The position numbers were made by a program, and so were the translations under genes. A stretch of 22,176 bases of DNA from Chloroflexota bacterium (lineage in GTDB: Bacteria > Chloroflexota > Anaerolineae > UBA1429), in assembly GCA_012513595.1 (NCBI GenBank), contig JAAZBY010000127.1, positions 1 to 22,176 on the forward strand. Reading direction: 5' to 3'. The notes beneath the pieces were generated by a model. It made no database searches, was not told the DNA's origin, and saw only the letters and a list, made by a program, of their open reading frames with translations. This document shows, piece by piece, positions 1 through 6,160 of this stretch (positions within the stretch are counted from its first letter, which is position 1; each line of letters opens with the position of its first letter).

Positions 1-957
1 CATAGCCTTCAGCCGTACCGGCAGATGCGTGCGCGTCACCGGCAGCGGGCAGACCCTGGCGCAATCGCCGCGGATCGGCGAGTCAGGAATGCGCGTCCGC
101 CGGGAGTTGCATGTCACCGGGTCGGTCTTGGCCGGCGTGTCGACAAAGATGACGTCCTTGTTCACCTTGTCCACCAGGCGATAGTCGGAGAAGGACGGGT
201 CATCGCGCAGGGTGATGGCCTCCATGATGCAGGCCTTCAGGCACAGGCGGCAGTTGTCGCGCAGGCAGATCGGCTCGCTGATCAGCGGGTCGGGCACCAG
301 CTCCGCCTCGGTGATGATCGTGTTGAACCGCTGGCGCGGCCCGAACTCGCGGGTCAGGACGATGTTGTTATAGCCGAACTCGCCCAGGCCCGCGCGGGTG
401 GCCGCGTGGCGGTGCGAGACGGGGCCAAAGGTATAACGGAAAGGAGAGTACTTGTCGGCCCACTTTTTGGAGGGGCCCTGCCAGATCTGCTGGTCACTCA
501 AGCGCGTCTCGTTCACGCCGATGCCGGTCGGCGGCATGTTGGGATGCAACCCCGTAGTGGGGAAGATCATCGTCTCGAACCCCTCGATCTGGATCATCTG
601 CCCGACGACCTGGCCGATCTGCTCGAGCATATAGTCCTGCACGCGGTGCCCAACCAGCTGGTAGAGCATCTCCAGGTAGGGGTGCTTGATGTCGGGCGGG
701 ATCATCTCCATGTCGACGTCGGCCAGCGCGGCGGGGGCGTCCATCACCGCATTGAGGACCGGCTGGGCGAACGAGATCACCGACTTGGCGTTGGGCACAT
801 AGTCGCGCGGGTCGTGGCCGCGAGGCGCCTTGTCGTAGTAAGGGGGCTGCGGGTCAAAGCGGTCGATCGAGGCGATGCCCACCAGCGCGGCACCGCTCTG
901 GAGCGCCAACCCCTTGATAGCCTGGGTGAGGTCCTTGGAAGGGCTTTTCGGGCTCAT
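1..957 (-). CDS. QueG-like double 4Fe-4S protein (COG1600-like), 3' end cut by window
   Basis: The first 319 codons are visible and the gene continues past the left edge. The stretch SHRHAATRAGLGEFG at about residues 181-195 matches the cobalamin/iron-sulfur core of epoxyqueuosine reductases and related reductive-dehalogenase-like proteins. Cysteines 231, 236, 239 and 243 form a first ferredoxin-like cluster with an unusual Cx4CxxCx3C spacing, and C283, C299 and C303-Pro probably complete a second. There is no signal peptide or Tat motif, so a cytoplasmic redox enzyme is likely. It is probably not the tRNA enzyme QueG itself, because residues 80-130 contain an extended helical stretch and the cysteine spacing differs. 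The start ATG follows AGAAGGAGACAG, a good ribosome binding site. It lies 58 bp downstream of the ADP-ribosylglycohydrolase gene on the same strand, so the two are probably cotranscribed, with a hairpin between them. The substrate is unknown. Confidence 0.82.
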   Translation of the reverse strand, partial: MSPKSPSKDLTQAIKGLALQSGAALVGIASIDRFDPQPPYYDKAPRGHDPRDYVPNAKSVISFAQPVLNAVMDAPAALADVDMEMIPPDIKHPYLEMLYQLVGHRVQDYMLEQIGQVVGQMIQIEGFETMIFPTTGLHPNMPPTGIGVNETRLSDQQIWQGPSKKWADKYSPFRYTFGPVSHRHAATRAGLGEFGYNNIVLTREFGPRQRFNTIITEAELVPDPLISEPICLRDNCRLCLKACIMEAITLRDDPSFSDYRLVDKVNKDVIFVDTPAKTDPVTCNSRRTRIPDSPIRGDCARVCPLPVTRTHLPVRLKAM

Positions 958-984
958 CTGTCTCCTTCTCACGATGGGATGCGG

Positions 985-1008
985 CCGAACAGGCGTCGCG
1001 CCGTTCGG
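985..1008 (-). terminator. Intergenic hairpin between the ADP-ribosylglycohydrolase and QueG-like genes
   Basis: CCGAAC (985-990) and GGCG (992-995) pair with CGCC (999-1002) and GTTCGG (1003-1008) around a 3-nt loop, giving a 10-bp stem with one bulged A. It starts 8 bp beyond the stop codon of the upstream gene and lacks a T-run on the minus strand. It could be a partial terminator, an RNA processing site or a stabiliser that sets different levels of the two genes. Confidence 0.5.
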
Positions 1009-1015
1009 GCACAGG

Positions 1016-2113
1016 TTACAGCACGGTCTCCAGTTCGGAGATCCGCCGCCTTCCTCCGTCCAGCTCGTTCAGAACAGCCTGGTAGAGGCCCTTGGCGGTA
1101 TCTGCCAGAGATCGCCGCGAAACAGTGTAGGGATCGGTTTTCAGCTCCTCCTCCACGATGGCGAGCCACTCCCGGGGCATGTCTCCCAGGCCGTTCAGGG
1201 CGGCTGACAGGCCCACGGCTACGTACGAGATGCAGTCGCAGTCGCGCCCAAAGTTCACCGAGGTGAGAATGGCCTGGTGCGTATCCCCCTGGACCATGCG
1301 CAAGATGGCCAGCCCCGCGCTGAGTACCTCCACCGCGTTGGAGATGGGGCGGCCCTGGTACTTGGCCGCGAAGCGGGGCCGCAAGGCCCACACGTCCTCG
1401 ACCTCCCCGGTCCAGGCCAGCGCGGCCTCGACCTCCGCCCGTGGCACCGACGAGAGGTGGCGGAGGGCCTCCGAGATGATCGCTTCCACCGTGGCCCCGG
1501 GCCGCAGCGCCTCGGCGCAGGCGGCGGCTACCGCCGCGCAGACTTCCAAGGCGTAGTTGAAGGCACGATGGGGGCTATCCTTGAGGCGGCCGGTATCCAG
1601 CGCATCGAGGGCCGCCTGGCGAGGGTCGCAGGCGTTCACGATCCCGACGGGGAGCATCATCTTGCAGGTGCCGATAAAGCCGGGCCAATCGGCGTAGCGT
1701 CCCGTTTCTGTTGGGGGCATGCCGGCCCTCAGCAGGTCGTAAAAGATGCGGTCCTGATTGCCGAGGAGGATGCCAAAGTGGTCACGGTTGATGTCGCGCA
1801 CCCAGATCCGGGCGAGGTCCCATACGTCGACGCGGCCGCCCTTCTCGATGATTGCGGTGCACATCAGCCGATGCCGTTCGATGCCGTCCTCGGTCATGCC
1901 GGCGGGGCGGTGATGGGCTTGGCGCACCTGATCGGGCCCCCAGTCGCGGCGCTGTTCGCTGCGCGCCTTGTCCTGGGCCAGCAGGCGATCCACAAAACCG
2001 AACTGCTCCTCGATCTGCTGGTAGCTCTTACCTTCGGTGACGTCACCGATGGAGTTCGAGATGGTCACTGCGGCGTTGACGGCGTAGATACGATCGTAGA
2101 GACTGAGTGCCAT
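1016..2113 (-). CDS. ADP-ribosylglycohydrolase family protein
   Basis: A 365-residue all-alpha protein of the ADP-ribosylglycohydrolase (DraG/ARH) family. These enzymes use two Mg or Mn ions to remove ADP-ribose from proteins or small molecules, and many bacterial members sit among sugar or nucleoside genes. The N-terminal SIGDVTEG (21-28) corresponds to the family's GDALG region. MTEDG (73-77) corresponds to the TDD metal motif. GRDCDCIS (289-296) corresponds to the GGDTDT metal motif and supplies D291 and D293. The usual Thr after the last Asp is Cys294, and one motif Asp is Glu75, so metal binding may be altered. The start ATG is preceded by GAGGAGCATT, a clear ribosome binding site. The long leader (about 250 nt) runs back to a near-consensus promoter at 2375-2403. 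It is the first gene of a probable two-gene unit with the QueG-like protein. The substrate cannot be named from sequence. Confidence 0.85.
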   Translation of the reverse strand: MALSLYDRIYAVNAAVTISNSIGDVTEGKSYQQIEEQFGFVDRLLAQDKARSEQRRDWGPDQVRQAHHRPAGMTEDGIERHRLMCTAIIEKGGRVDVWDLARIWVRDINRDHFGILLGNQDRIFYDLLRAGMPPTETGRYADWPGFIGTCKMMLPVGIVNACDPRQAALDALDTGRLKDSPHRAFNYALEVCAAVAAACAEALRPGATVEAIISEALRHLSSVPRAEVEAALAWTGEVEDVWALRPRFAAKYQGRPISNAVEVLSAGLAILRMVQGDTHQAILTSVNFGRDCDCISYVAVGLSAALNGLGDMPREWLAIVEEELKTDPYTVSRRSLADTAKGLYQAVLNELDGGRRRISELETVL

Positions 2114-2368
2114 AATGCTCCTCTGTGGCTGGACGCGGAATCGGGCCTACCGAACCGAACGCGCCAAGGGCGCAGGTCTCGCATCTAGCCCACGCATAGG
2201 CCGATGGGCAAACCGGCACGGCACCCTGCCCCAGGGCGGGCATAGGATTCCAGCAAGGGGCGCGAGCCGTTTGCCCCTGCCGTCGGACGATCCGAACACA
2301 GCCTAGCACCTGGCGGGTGCGCTGGCTCCAGAAATCGATATCGTATACTCTATCGACTATCTACGGGC
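2114..2368 (-). other. Gene-free stretch: long 5' leader of the ADP-ribosylglycohydrolase gene
   Basis: No credible coding region is seen. Read on the minus strand from the promoter at 2375-2403, this is a leader of about 255 nt. It has three local hairpins: 2253-2280 (8-bp stem with one bulge around GGGGC/GCCCC), 2224-2236 (CCCTG/CAGGG, 3-nt loop) and 2161-2173 (GCGCC/GGCGC, 3-nt loop). I do not recognise a known riboswitch consensus. It may be an uncharacterised leader RNA or simply GC-rich spacer. Confidence 0.4.
2335..2356. promoter_or_regulatory. Operator-like inverted repeat around a possible plus-strand -10
   Basis: TCGATA (2335-2340) and TATCGA (2351-2356) form a perfect inverted repeat with a 10-bp spacer, in the most AT-rich part of the intergenic region. 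The spacer holds TATACT (2344-2349), a good -10 for the oxidoreductase gene, although no convincing -35 lies 16-18 bp upstream. It is about 20 bp from the -10 of the opposing promoter, so one regulator bound here could affect both directions. The regulator is not in the window. Confidence 0.4.
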
Positions 2369-2374
2369 ACTCGC

Positions 2375-2403
2375 AGTATAGGGCCCGTGGAAAACGTTGT
2401 CAA
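2375..2403 (-). promoter_or_regulatory. Sigma-70-like promoter for the ADP-ribosylglycohydrolase gene
   Basis: On the minus strand the site reads TTGACA (2403-2398), 17 bp, TATACT (2380-2375). That is six of six and five of six consensus bases with ideal spacing, the best promoter in the window. Transcription should begin near 2368. Confidence 0.75.
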
Positions 2404-2408
2404 GGCCT

Positions 2409-2448
2409 GGGCCCTCCCGGAACCCGTCGTAAGGCCCCGGGAGGGCCC
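2409..2448 (+). promoter_or_regulatory. Strong stem-loop in the 5' leader of the Gfo/Idh/MocA gene
   Basis: GGGCCCTCCCGG (2409-2420) pairs perfectly with CCGGGAGGGCCC (2437-2448), a 12-bp stem almost all G-C with a 16-nt loop. It ends 19 nt before the ATG and just upstream of the ribosome binding site (GAAAGGA). There is no T-run. It may act as an attenuator, a roadblock to the opposing transcript or an mRNA stabiliser. It argues against coding starts upstream of 2468. Confidence 0.6.
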
Positions 2449-2467
2449 GCAGCGAAAGGACAATACG

Positions 2468-3481
2468 ATGACCAAGCTGTCTGTTGGAGTGCTGGGCCTG
2501 GGCCTGGGGCGCTACCACGTCGGCTGGTATGCCGACTGCGAACACGTCGGCCGTTTGGTGGTCTGCGACCCTGACGAGGAACGCGTCCGGGCTGTCCGCG
2601 AGGCCTACCCGCGCGTTGTGGCGGCCTACGCCAGCCTGGATGAGATGCTCGCCGCGGAACGGCTCGACGCGATCTCTGTGACCACGCCCGATCACCTCCA
2701 TCGCCCTCATGCGGTGGCCTGCCTGCAGGCCGGCTGCCACGTCCTGCTGGCCAAGCCGATCGCCACTACCCTCGAGGACGCCCGCGCCATCATCGCAACC
2801 GAGGAGGCCGGCGCGGCGCGGCTGATGCTCGCCCACGAGCGGCGTTACCGCGTCTCGACCGTGGCCATCAAGAGGCTGCTGAACGCCGGCGCCTTTGGCG
2901 AAGTGATCCACCTGACCATCGACTCGATCCAAGACAAGCGCGAGCAGTTCCGCCGCGCTCCCTGGTACGCGGCGCCCGAGGCGGGCCGTTCGGCCATCGT
3001 CGGGTCGGGGATCCATCAGGTCGACCTGGTGCGCTATCTGGTGGGGCAGCCGGTGGAATCGGTGATGGCCTACGCGAACCGCCTGGGCACCCTAGAGTTC
3101 CCCAGGGACAAGACCACGGCGGCGCTCTTCCACTTTGCCAGCGGCGCCATCGGGCAGGTCACGGTTTCTTATGAGGCGCACTGGCCGCCCAAGCAGGGCG
3201 TCGACGGACATGCCTTCCGTCTGATCGGTACCAAGGGAGTGATCATGGGCGACCGCGCCGCCATCGATGGCCAGGATGGCTGGCAGGAGATCCCCGAGGC
3301 GGAACGCCCCCTGGTCACGGGGGTGTTGGGCTGCCTGGAGGCCTTTGTGGATTCTCTCGTGCACGACAAGCCCATGACCATCACCGGCCGGGACGCCTAC
3401 GATTCTCTGGCCGCAGCCATCGCGGCCGACGAGTCGGCCCTCACTGGCAGGGCCGTCGTGCCCGCGCGCGCCGACTTTTAG
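2468..3481 (+). CDS. Gfo/Idh/MocA family NAD(P)-dependent oxidoreductase
   Basis: A 337-residue cytoplasmic dehydrogenase of the type that oxidises or reduces sugars, inositols or sugar acids. The N-terminal Rossmann fold has a glycine-rich GLGLGRYH turn at about residues 9-16. The usual catalytic EKP motif appears as AKP, with Lys96, so the flanking Glu is missing while the key Lys is kept. GIHQVDLVRYLVG (181-193) gives the family's conserved His183 and Asp186 in the substrate domain. The ATG follows GAAAGGACAATACG. An in-frame start at 2387 exists but would translate through the leader hairpin and lacks a ribosome binding site. The gene stands alone. It diverges from the ADP-ribosylglycohydrolase unit and converges on the radical SAM gene, with a 36-bp palindrome between them. 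The substrate is unknown. Confidence 0.9.
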   Translation: MTKLSVGVLGLGLGRYHVGWYADCEHVGRLVVCDPDEERVRAVREAYPRVVAAYASLDEMLAAERLDAISVTTPDHLHRPHAVACLQAGCHVLLAKPIATTLEDARAIIATEEAGAARLMLAHERRYRVSTVAIKRLLNAGAFGEVIHLTIDSIQDKREQFRRAPWYAAPEAGRSAIVGSGIHQVDLVRYLVGQPVESVMAYANRLGTLEFPRDKTTAALFHFASGAIGQVTVSYEAHWPPKQGVDGHAFRLIGTKGVIMGDRAAIDGQDGWQEIPEAERPLVTGVLGCLEAFVDSLVHDKPMTITGRDAYDSLAAAIAADESALTGRAVVPARADF

Positions 3482-3486
3482 CACAA

Positions 3487-3522
3487 CAGGGGGCCCTGTG
3501 GAACGTTCCACAGGGCCCCCTG
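3487..3522. terminator. Perfect 36-bp loopless palindrome, probable bidirectional terminator
   Basis: Every base from 3487 to 3522 pairs with its mirror about the centre 3504/3505. The arm begins CAGGGGGCCCTGTGGAAC. It lies 5 bp after one stop codon and 16 bp from the other, between convergent genes, so it can fold as a terminator hairpin in either transcript. It has no T-tract on either side. Confidence 0.75.
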
Positions 3523-3538
3523 ACGGTGCGCTGGGCGC

Positions 3539-4783
3539 TCAGGCGTCAGCAGGGTGGCTGGGGCTCTCTGTCGCCGCGGCGACCCTGGCACGGTCCACCA
3601 ACGAGAGGGGCCCGCCGAAGAGGCGATACTCGTCCATGCGGCAGGAGTTGATCAGGGTGCCGTTGTAGAAGGTCATGTCTGGGCAGGAGTCGCACATGTC
3701 GGCGCGCCCGTCCGGCTGGATGTCGGGCGCCTGGATGATGGCGTAGCTCTGCAGGCGGAGCGACTCAAAGAGGCGCCCCGGATCCCTGACCACCGCCGCC
3801 AGCCAGTTCCTGGCTGCCCGCCGCACGCTCCTGTCCCAGGGGCTCATCAGGAAGACCTTGGCGCCGATCCTGGGCTGGTTCAGGTAGGCCAGGTAGGTGC
3901 CCCGCCACAGGTGATGCCCGGCCTGGGCGACCTCCATGGTGGGCTTGCCCACCGCGCCATACACCCCGCCCTGAGAGCCGACCACGGCACCGATGATCCA
4001 CTTGAATGAGTCGTGCCGCAGCGTCCCGCCGAGGTAGCCAGAGGGCTCGTACTCCGGCAGACACTCGTGGATCGCCTGGCATACCTCTGGCCCAGTGACG
4101 AACTCCTCGTCAAACCGCTCGACCGAGTAGCTCAGCCTGCTTAGGTCCACCTGCTGGGCGCTCGAGTCGAGCGCCATCTGGTTGTCGGTGGCGGCGATGC
4201 GGTAGGTGATAAAGACTACCCCTTGGACCGACCGGATGTTGTCCTTGGCCCAGCGCACTACCGCCGGGATCTCCGGGAAGGTCGCGGGATACACGGTCGC
4301 GTTGAAAACGGTGATCAGCCCACCGACCTCAGCGATCATCTCGGCATAGTGTTGCCGCAGGGCGTTGTGCTCCGCCTCCGACTTGCCTCGCCACTCGGGG
4401 CGGCCCTGACGGCTGTCCACGTGCAGCGTAAACCCCGAAAGACCGGCGCGCTTGAGTTCCCGCAGCAGCTGCGGGTCAAGCCCGAGCCCGTTGGACAGCA
4501 GAACCGGTTTGATGCCCTGTTCCGCGATGAACCGCACAATCGCGACGATGTCGGGATGAAGGAGCGGCTCGCCGCCGGCGATCGACACGTTGTCGGGGTT
4601 GCGCCAGCGCTTGAGGAAAAGGATCTCCTCCTGGACGTCCTCAAGCGGCTTGTGCCCCGTCAGGCGCTGGCGATAGCAGCCCTCGCAACGTAGGTTGCAG
4701 ATGTCGGTCACTTCCAGCCAGGCGATCGGGTTGTCGTTCAGCGACCAGGGGAGCCTGTAGAGATCCCTTTTGTCCAGGACCAC
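3539..4783 (-). CDS. Radical SAM protein with C-terminal auxiliary cysteine motif
   Basis: A 414-residue radical SAM enzyme. CNLRCEGC (29-36) provides the CxxxCxxC ligands of the SAM-binding 4Fe-4S cluster, and AGGEP (69-73) is the conserved SAM-contact motif after the first strand. Near the C-terminus, C364, C367 and C381 (MCDSCPD and NSCRMDEYR) look like ligands of a second, SPASM-like cluster. C235 and C241 in the middle could also take part. The start chosen is GTG at 4783, because AAGGAGG lies 5 nt upstream. A longer reading from 4804 would place that site inside the gene. No peptide precursor or biosynthetic partner lies next to it, so I cannot say what it modifies. Peptide maturation, lipid or cofactor chemistry are all possible. 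It converges with the oxidoreductase gene. Confidence 0.85.
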   Translation of the reverse strand: MVLDKRDLYRLPWSLNDNPIAWLEVTDICNLRCEGCYRQRLTGHKPLEDVQEEILFLKRWRNPDNVSIAGGEPLLHPDIVAIVRFIAEQGIKPVLLSNGLGLDPQLLRELKRAGLSGFTLHVDSRQGRPEWRGKSEAEHNALRQHYAEMIAEVGGLITVFNATVYPATFPEIPAVVRWAKDNIRSVQGVVFITYRIAATDNQMALDSSAQQVDLSRLSYSVERFDEEFVTGPEVCQAIHECLPEYEPSGYLGGTLRHDSFKWIIGAVVGSQGGVYGAVGKPTMEVAQAGHHLWRGTYLAYLNQPRIGAKVFLMSPWDRSVRRAARNWLAAVVRDPGRLFESLRLQSYAIIQAPDIQPDGRADMCDSCPDMTFYNGTLINSCRMDEYRLFGGPLSLVDRARVAAATESPSHPADA

Positions 4784-4880
4784 AGTAACCTCCTTCAACC
4801 ACACTGCTGAGGCAAGAGGCCGCGTCGCCAGTGATCGGTGAGGCCAGGGCCAGGAAGGAGACTAGTGGGAAGATGGCCTG

Positions 4881-4895
4881 AGACCCTGGGGGTCT
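4881..4895. other. Small hairpin upstream of the radical SAM gene
   Basis: AGACCC (4881-4886) and GGGTCT (4890-4895) form a 6-bp stem with a 3-nt loop. It lies about 100 nt upstream of the radical SAM start, in the 265-bp gene-free gap 4784-5048. Nothing else is recognised in that gap apart from the hairpin at 5031-5045, and I find no good promoter. It may be an attenuator or chance. Confidence 0.25.
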
Positions 4896-5030
4896 TTCGC
4901 AGCCAGATAGGAGATGCCTCGCGCTGGCTGCAACAGCGCCTGCACCTCAGACGCCATGTTGCGAATCGACCGGACGGCCCAGGAATACTGGCTAACTAGA
5001 CTACGCGCAGGCGGTGCGCTGAGTTCCGAA

Positions 5031-5045
5031 CGCCGCAGCGCGGCG
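5031..5045 (-). terminator. Hairpin directly after the S51-like gene
   Basis: CGCCGC (5031-5036) and GCGGCG (5040-5045) form a 6-bp all-GC stem with a 3-nt loop, 3 bp beyond the stop codon on the minus strand. No T-run follows, as at the other gene ends in this window. Confidence 0.5.
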
Positions 5046-5048
5046 CGC

Positions 5049-6089
5049 TCAGCCCAGCGGCGTCAGGCGCGGGCCCTCACGCGTATCTTGTATGAACCAG
5101 CCCTCCGCGGCAAGGCGCACGCGCAGCCGGTCCGCCGCCGCCCAGTCCTGGCGGTCGCGGGCCGCCTGGCGGTCCGCAAGGAGCGCCAGCACCGCCTCGC
5201 TCGGCGCCCGCTCAGCGCGCCGGTCTCGCTGGGCCGCCGCGATCAACGCCCGTACCCGCTCGGGAATGCCCTCCTGCGGAACCGCCTGGCAGACCTCGCC
5301 AAGAAGGGATAGCGGGAACGTTGTGCCGCTCGGAAAGCTCCGCTCGGCCCCCTCGCGAAGCAGCGTGACGGCGCCGTGCCCCATCACAACACAGCGGCCG
5401 GCGGTCGCCTCCACCGAGAGGGCGGTGTGCTCGTCGATGCCCACCACCACCTCGCCCGGCGGCAGCAGGGCCAGCAGCTCGCAGAAGAGAGACCGCCCCA
5501 TGAAGCAGCGACTAGTGTCATGCTTGGCGCCGCCCTCGTGGTTGTTCCAGTGCGGCACCAAGACCACCGACAGCCCCAACATGCCCCACAGGTCCAGGCC
5601 GCGCACCCAATGGGGGTCTTCGCCGACCTTGTAGATCTCGTACACCGGCAGCGCCCAGGAACTGGCCGCGACAGTGGCCGCGCTGGCCAGCACCAGGTCC
5701 CGCCCCGTACGCAGCAGCCCGACAACTACCTGCCAGGCAATACTGCCCTGCAGTTGGCGGATGGCATAGGTCGGGCTGCCAGGGCCCAGGAAGACCACGT
5801 CGGCCGCCAGGAGCGGGCCGAGGATCGCGTCGTGGTCCGGGCTGAGCGGCGTGCCGCGCCGGCGGGCCGGTACCACGGTGGCCAGGGGGGTGTGGTTCGG
5901 CAGGTGGGCGCGGAGATATGCAGCGACCTCTTCGGCCACGGCGGCGGAGTTCAGCTGGAAGCCGGCCGGCGTCTCCAGCACGGCGATGCGCACCGGCGGA
6001 GCGATGCGCCGCAGCAGGTCGTCGTAGATCGGCTGGGCCGTCGGCGAGACCTCGCCCGAGCCGAATAGGAGCACTCTGCCAAGCGCCAT
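5049..6089 (-). CDS. Peptidase S51/cyanophycinase-like (class I glutamine amidotransferase-like) protein with CysRS-like C-terminal tail
   Basis: A 346-residue protein. Residues 1-290 resemble peptidase S51/cyanophycinase-type flavodoxin-fold hydrolases: RVLLFGSGE at the first strand, VVFLGPGSPTYA (98-109), a nucleophile-elbow-like LASAATVA (135-141, Ser136), and HWNNHEGG with DTSRCFMG (180-198), which supplies His180 and Asp191. The elbow is SAA rather than the usual SAG, so activity is uncertain. Residues 299-346 (LADRQAARDRQDWAAADRLR, then a GW-IQDTREGPR ending) closely resemble the C-terminal end of cysteinyl-tRNA synthetases, an unusual addition. No Shine-Dalgarno site marks the start. 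ATG 6089 was chosen because it fits the family N-terminus, but GTG 6119 or 6131 is possible. It lies 71 bp after the isomerase gene and is probably cotranscribed with it. It is likely cytoplasmic; the substrate is unknown. Confidence 0.78.
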   Translation of the reverse strand: MALGRVLLFGSGEVSPTAQPIYDDLLRRIAPPVRIAVLETPAGFQLNSAAVAEEVAAYLRAHLPNHTPLATVVPARRRGTPLSPDHDAILGPLLAADVVFLGPGSPTYAIRQLQGSIAWQVVVGLLRTGRDLVLASAATVAASSWALPVYEIYKVGEDPHWVRGLDLWGMLGLSVVLVPHWNNHEGGAKHDTSRCFMGRSLFCELLALLPPGEVVVGIDEHTALSVEATAGRCVVMGHGAVTLLREGAERSFPSGTTFPLSLLGEVCQAVPQEGIPERVRALIAAAQRDRRAERAPSEAVLALLADRQAARDRQDWAAADRLRVRLAAEGWFIQDTREGPRLTPLG

Positions 6090-6134
6090 GGTCAGCGGTA
6101 CCCGTCCGCAGCCGGCCACTATGCCACCCACCGG

Positions 6135-6150
6135 CCGCCCATTCGGGCAG
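6135..6150 (-). terminator. Weak hairpin after the isomerase gene
   Basis: CCGCCC (6135-6140) and GGGCAG (6145-6150) form a 6-bp stem with one G-T pair and a 4-nt loop, 10 bp beyond the stop of the isomerase gene. It could reduce read-through into the S51-like gene. The evidence is slight. Confidence 0.3.
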
Positions 6151-6160
6151 GTCGGGGCGC

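Noticed and set aside
25..1266. Plus-strand 413-codon open frame
   Set aside because: It is antisense to the QueG-like and ADP-ribosylglycohydrolase genes, is rich in Arg, His and Gly without any motif, and lacks a ribosome binding site. High GC content removes stop codons opposite real genes.
1277..2188. Plus-strand 303-codon open frame
   Set aside because: It is antisense to the ADP-ribosylglycohydrolase gene, whose motifs and ribosome binding site are clear.
4784..5048. Promoter for the radical SAM gene
   Set aside because: Only a TTGCAG paired with TATCTG at 18 bp was found near 4905-4935 on the minus strand, too weak to report as a feature.
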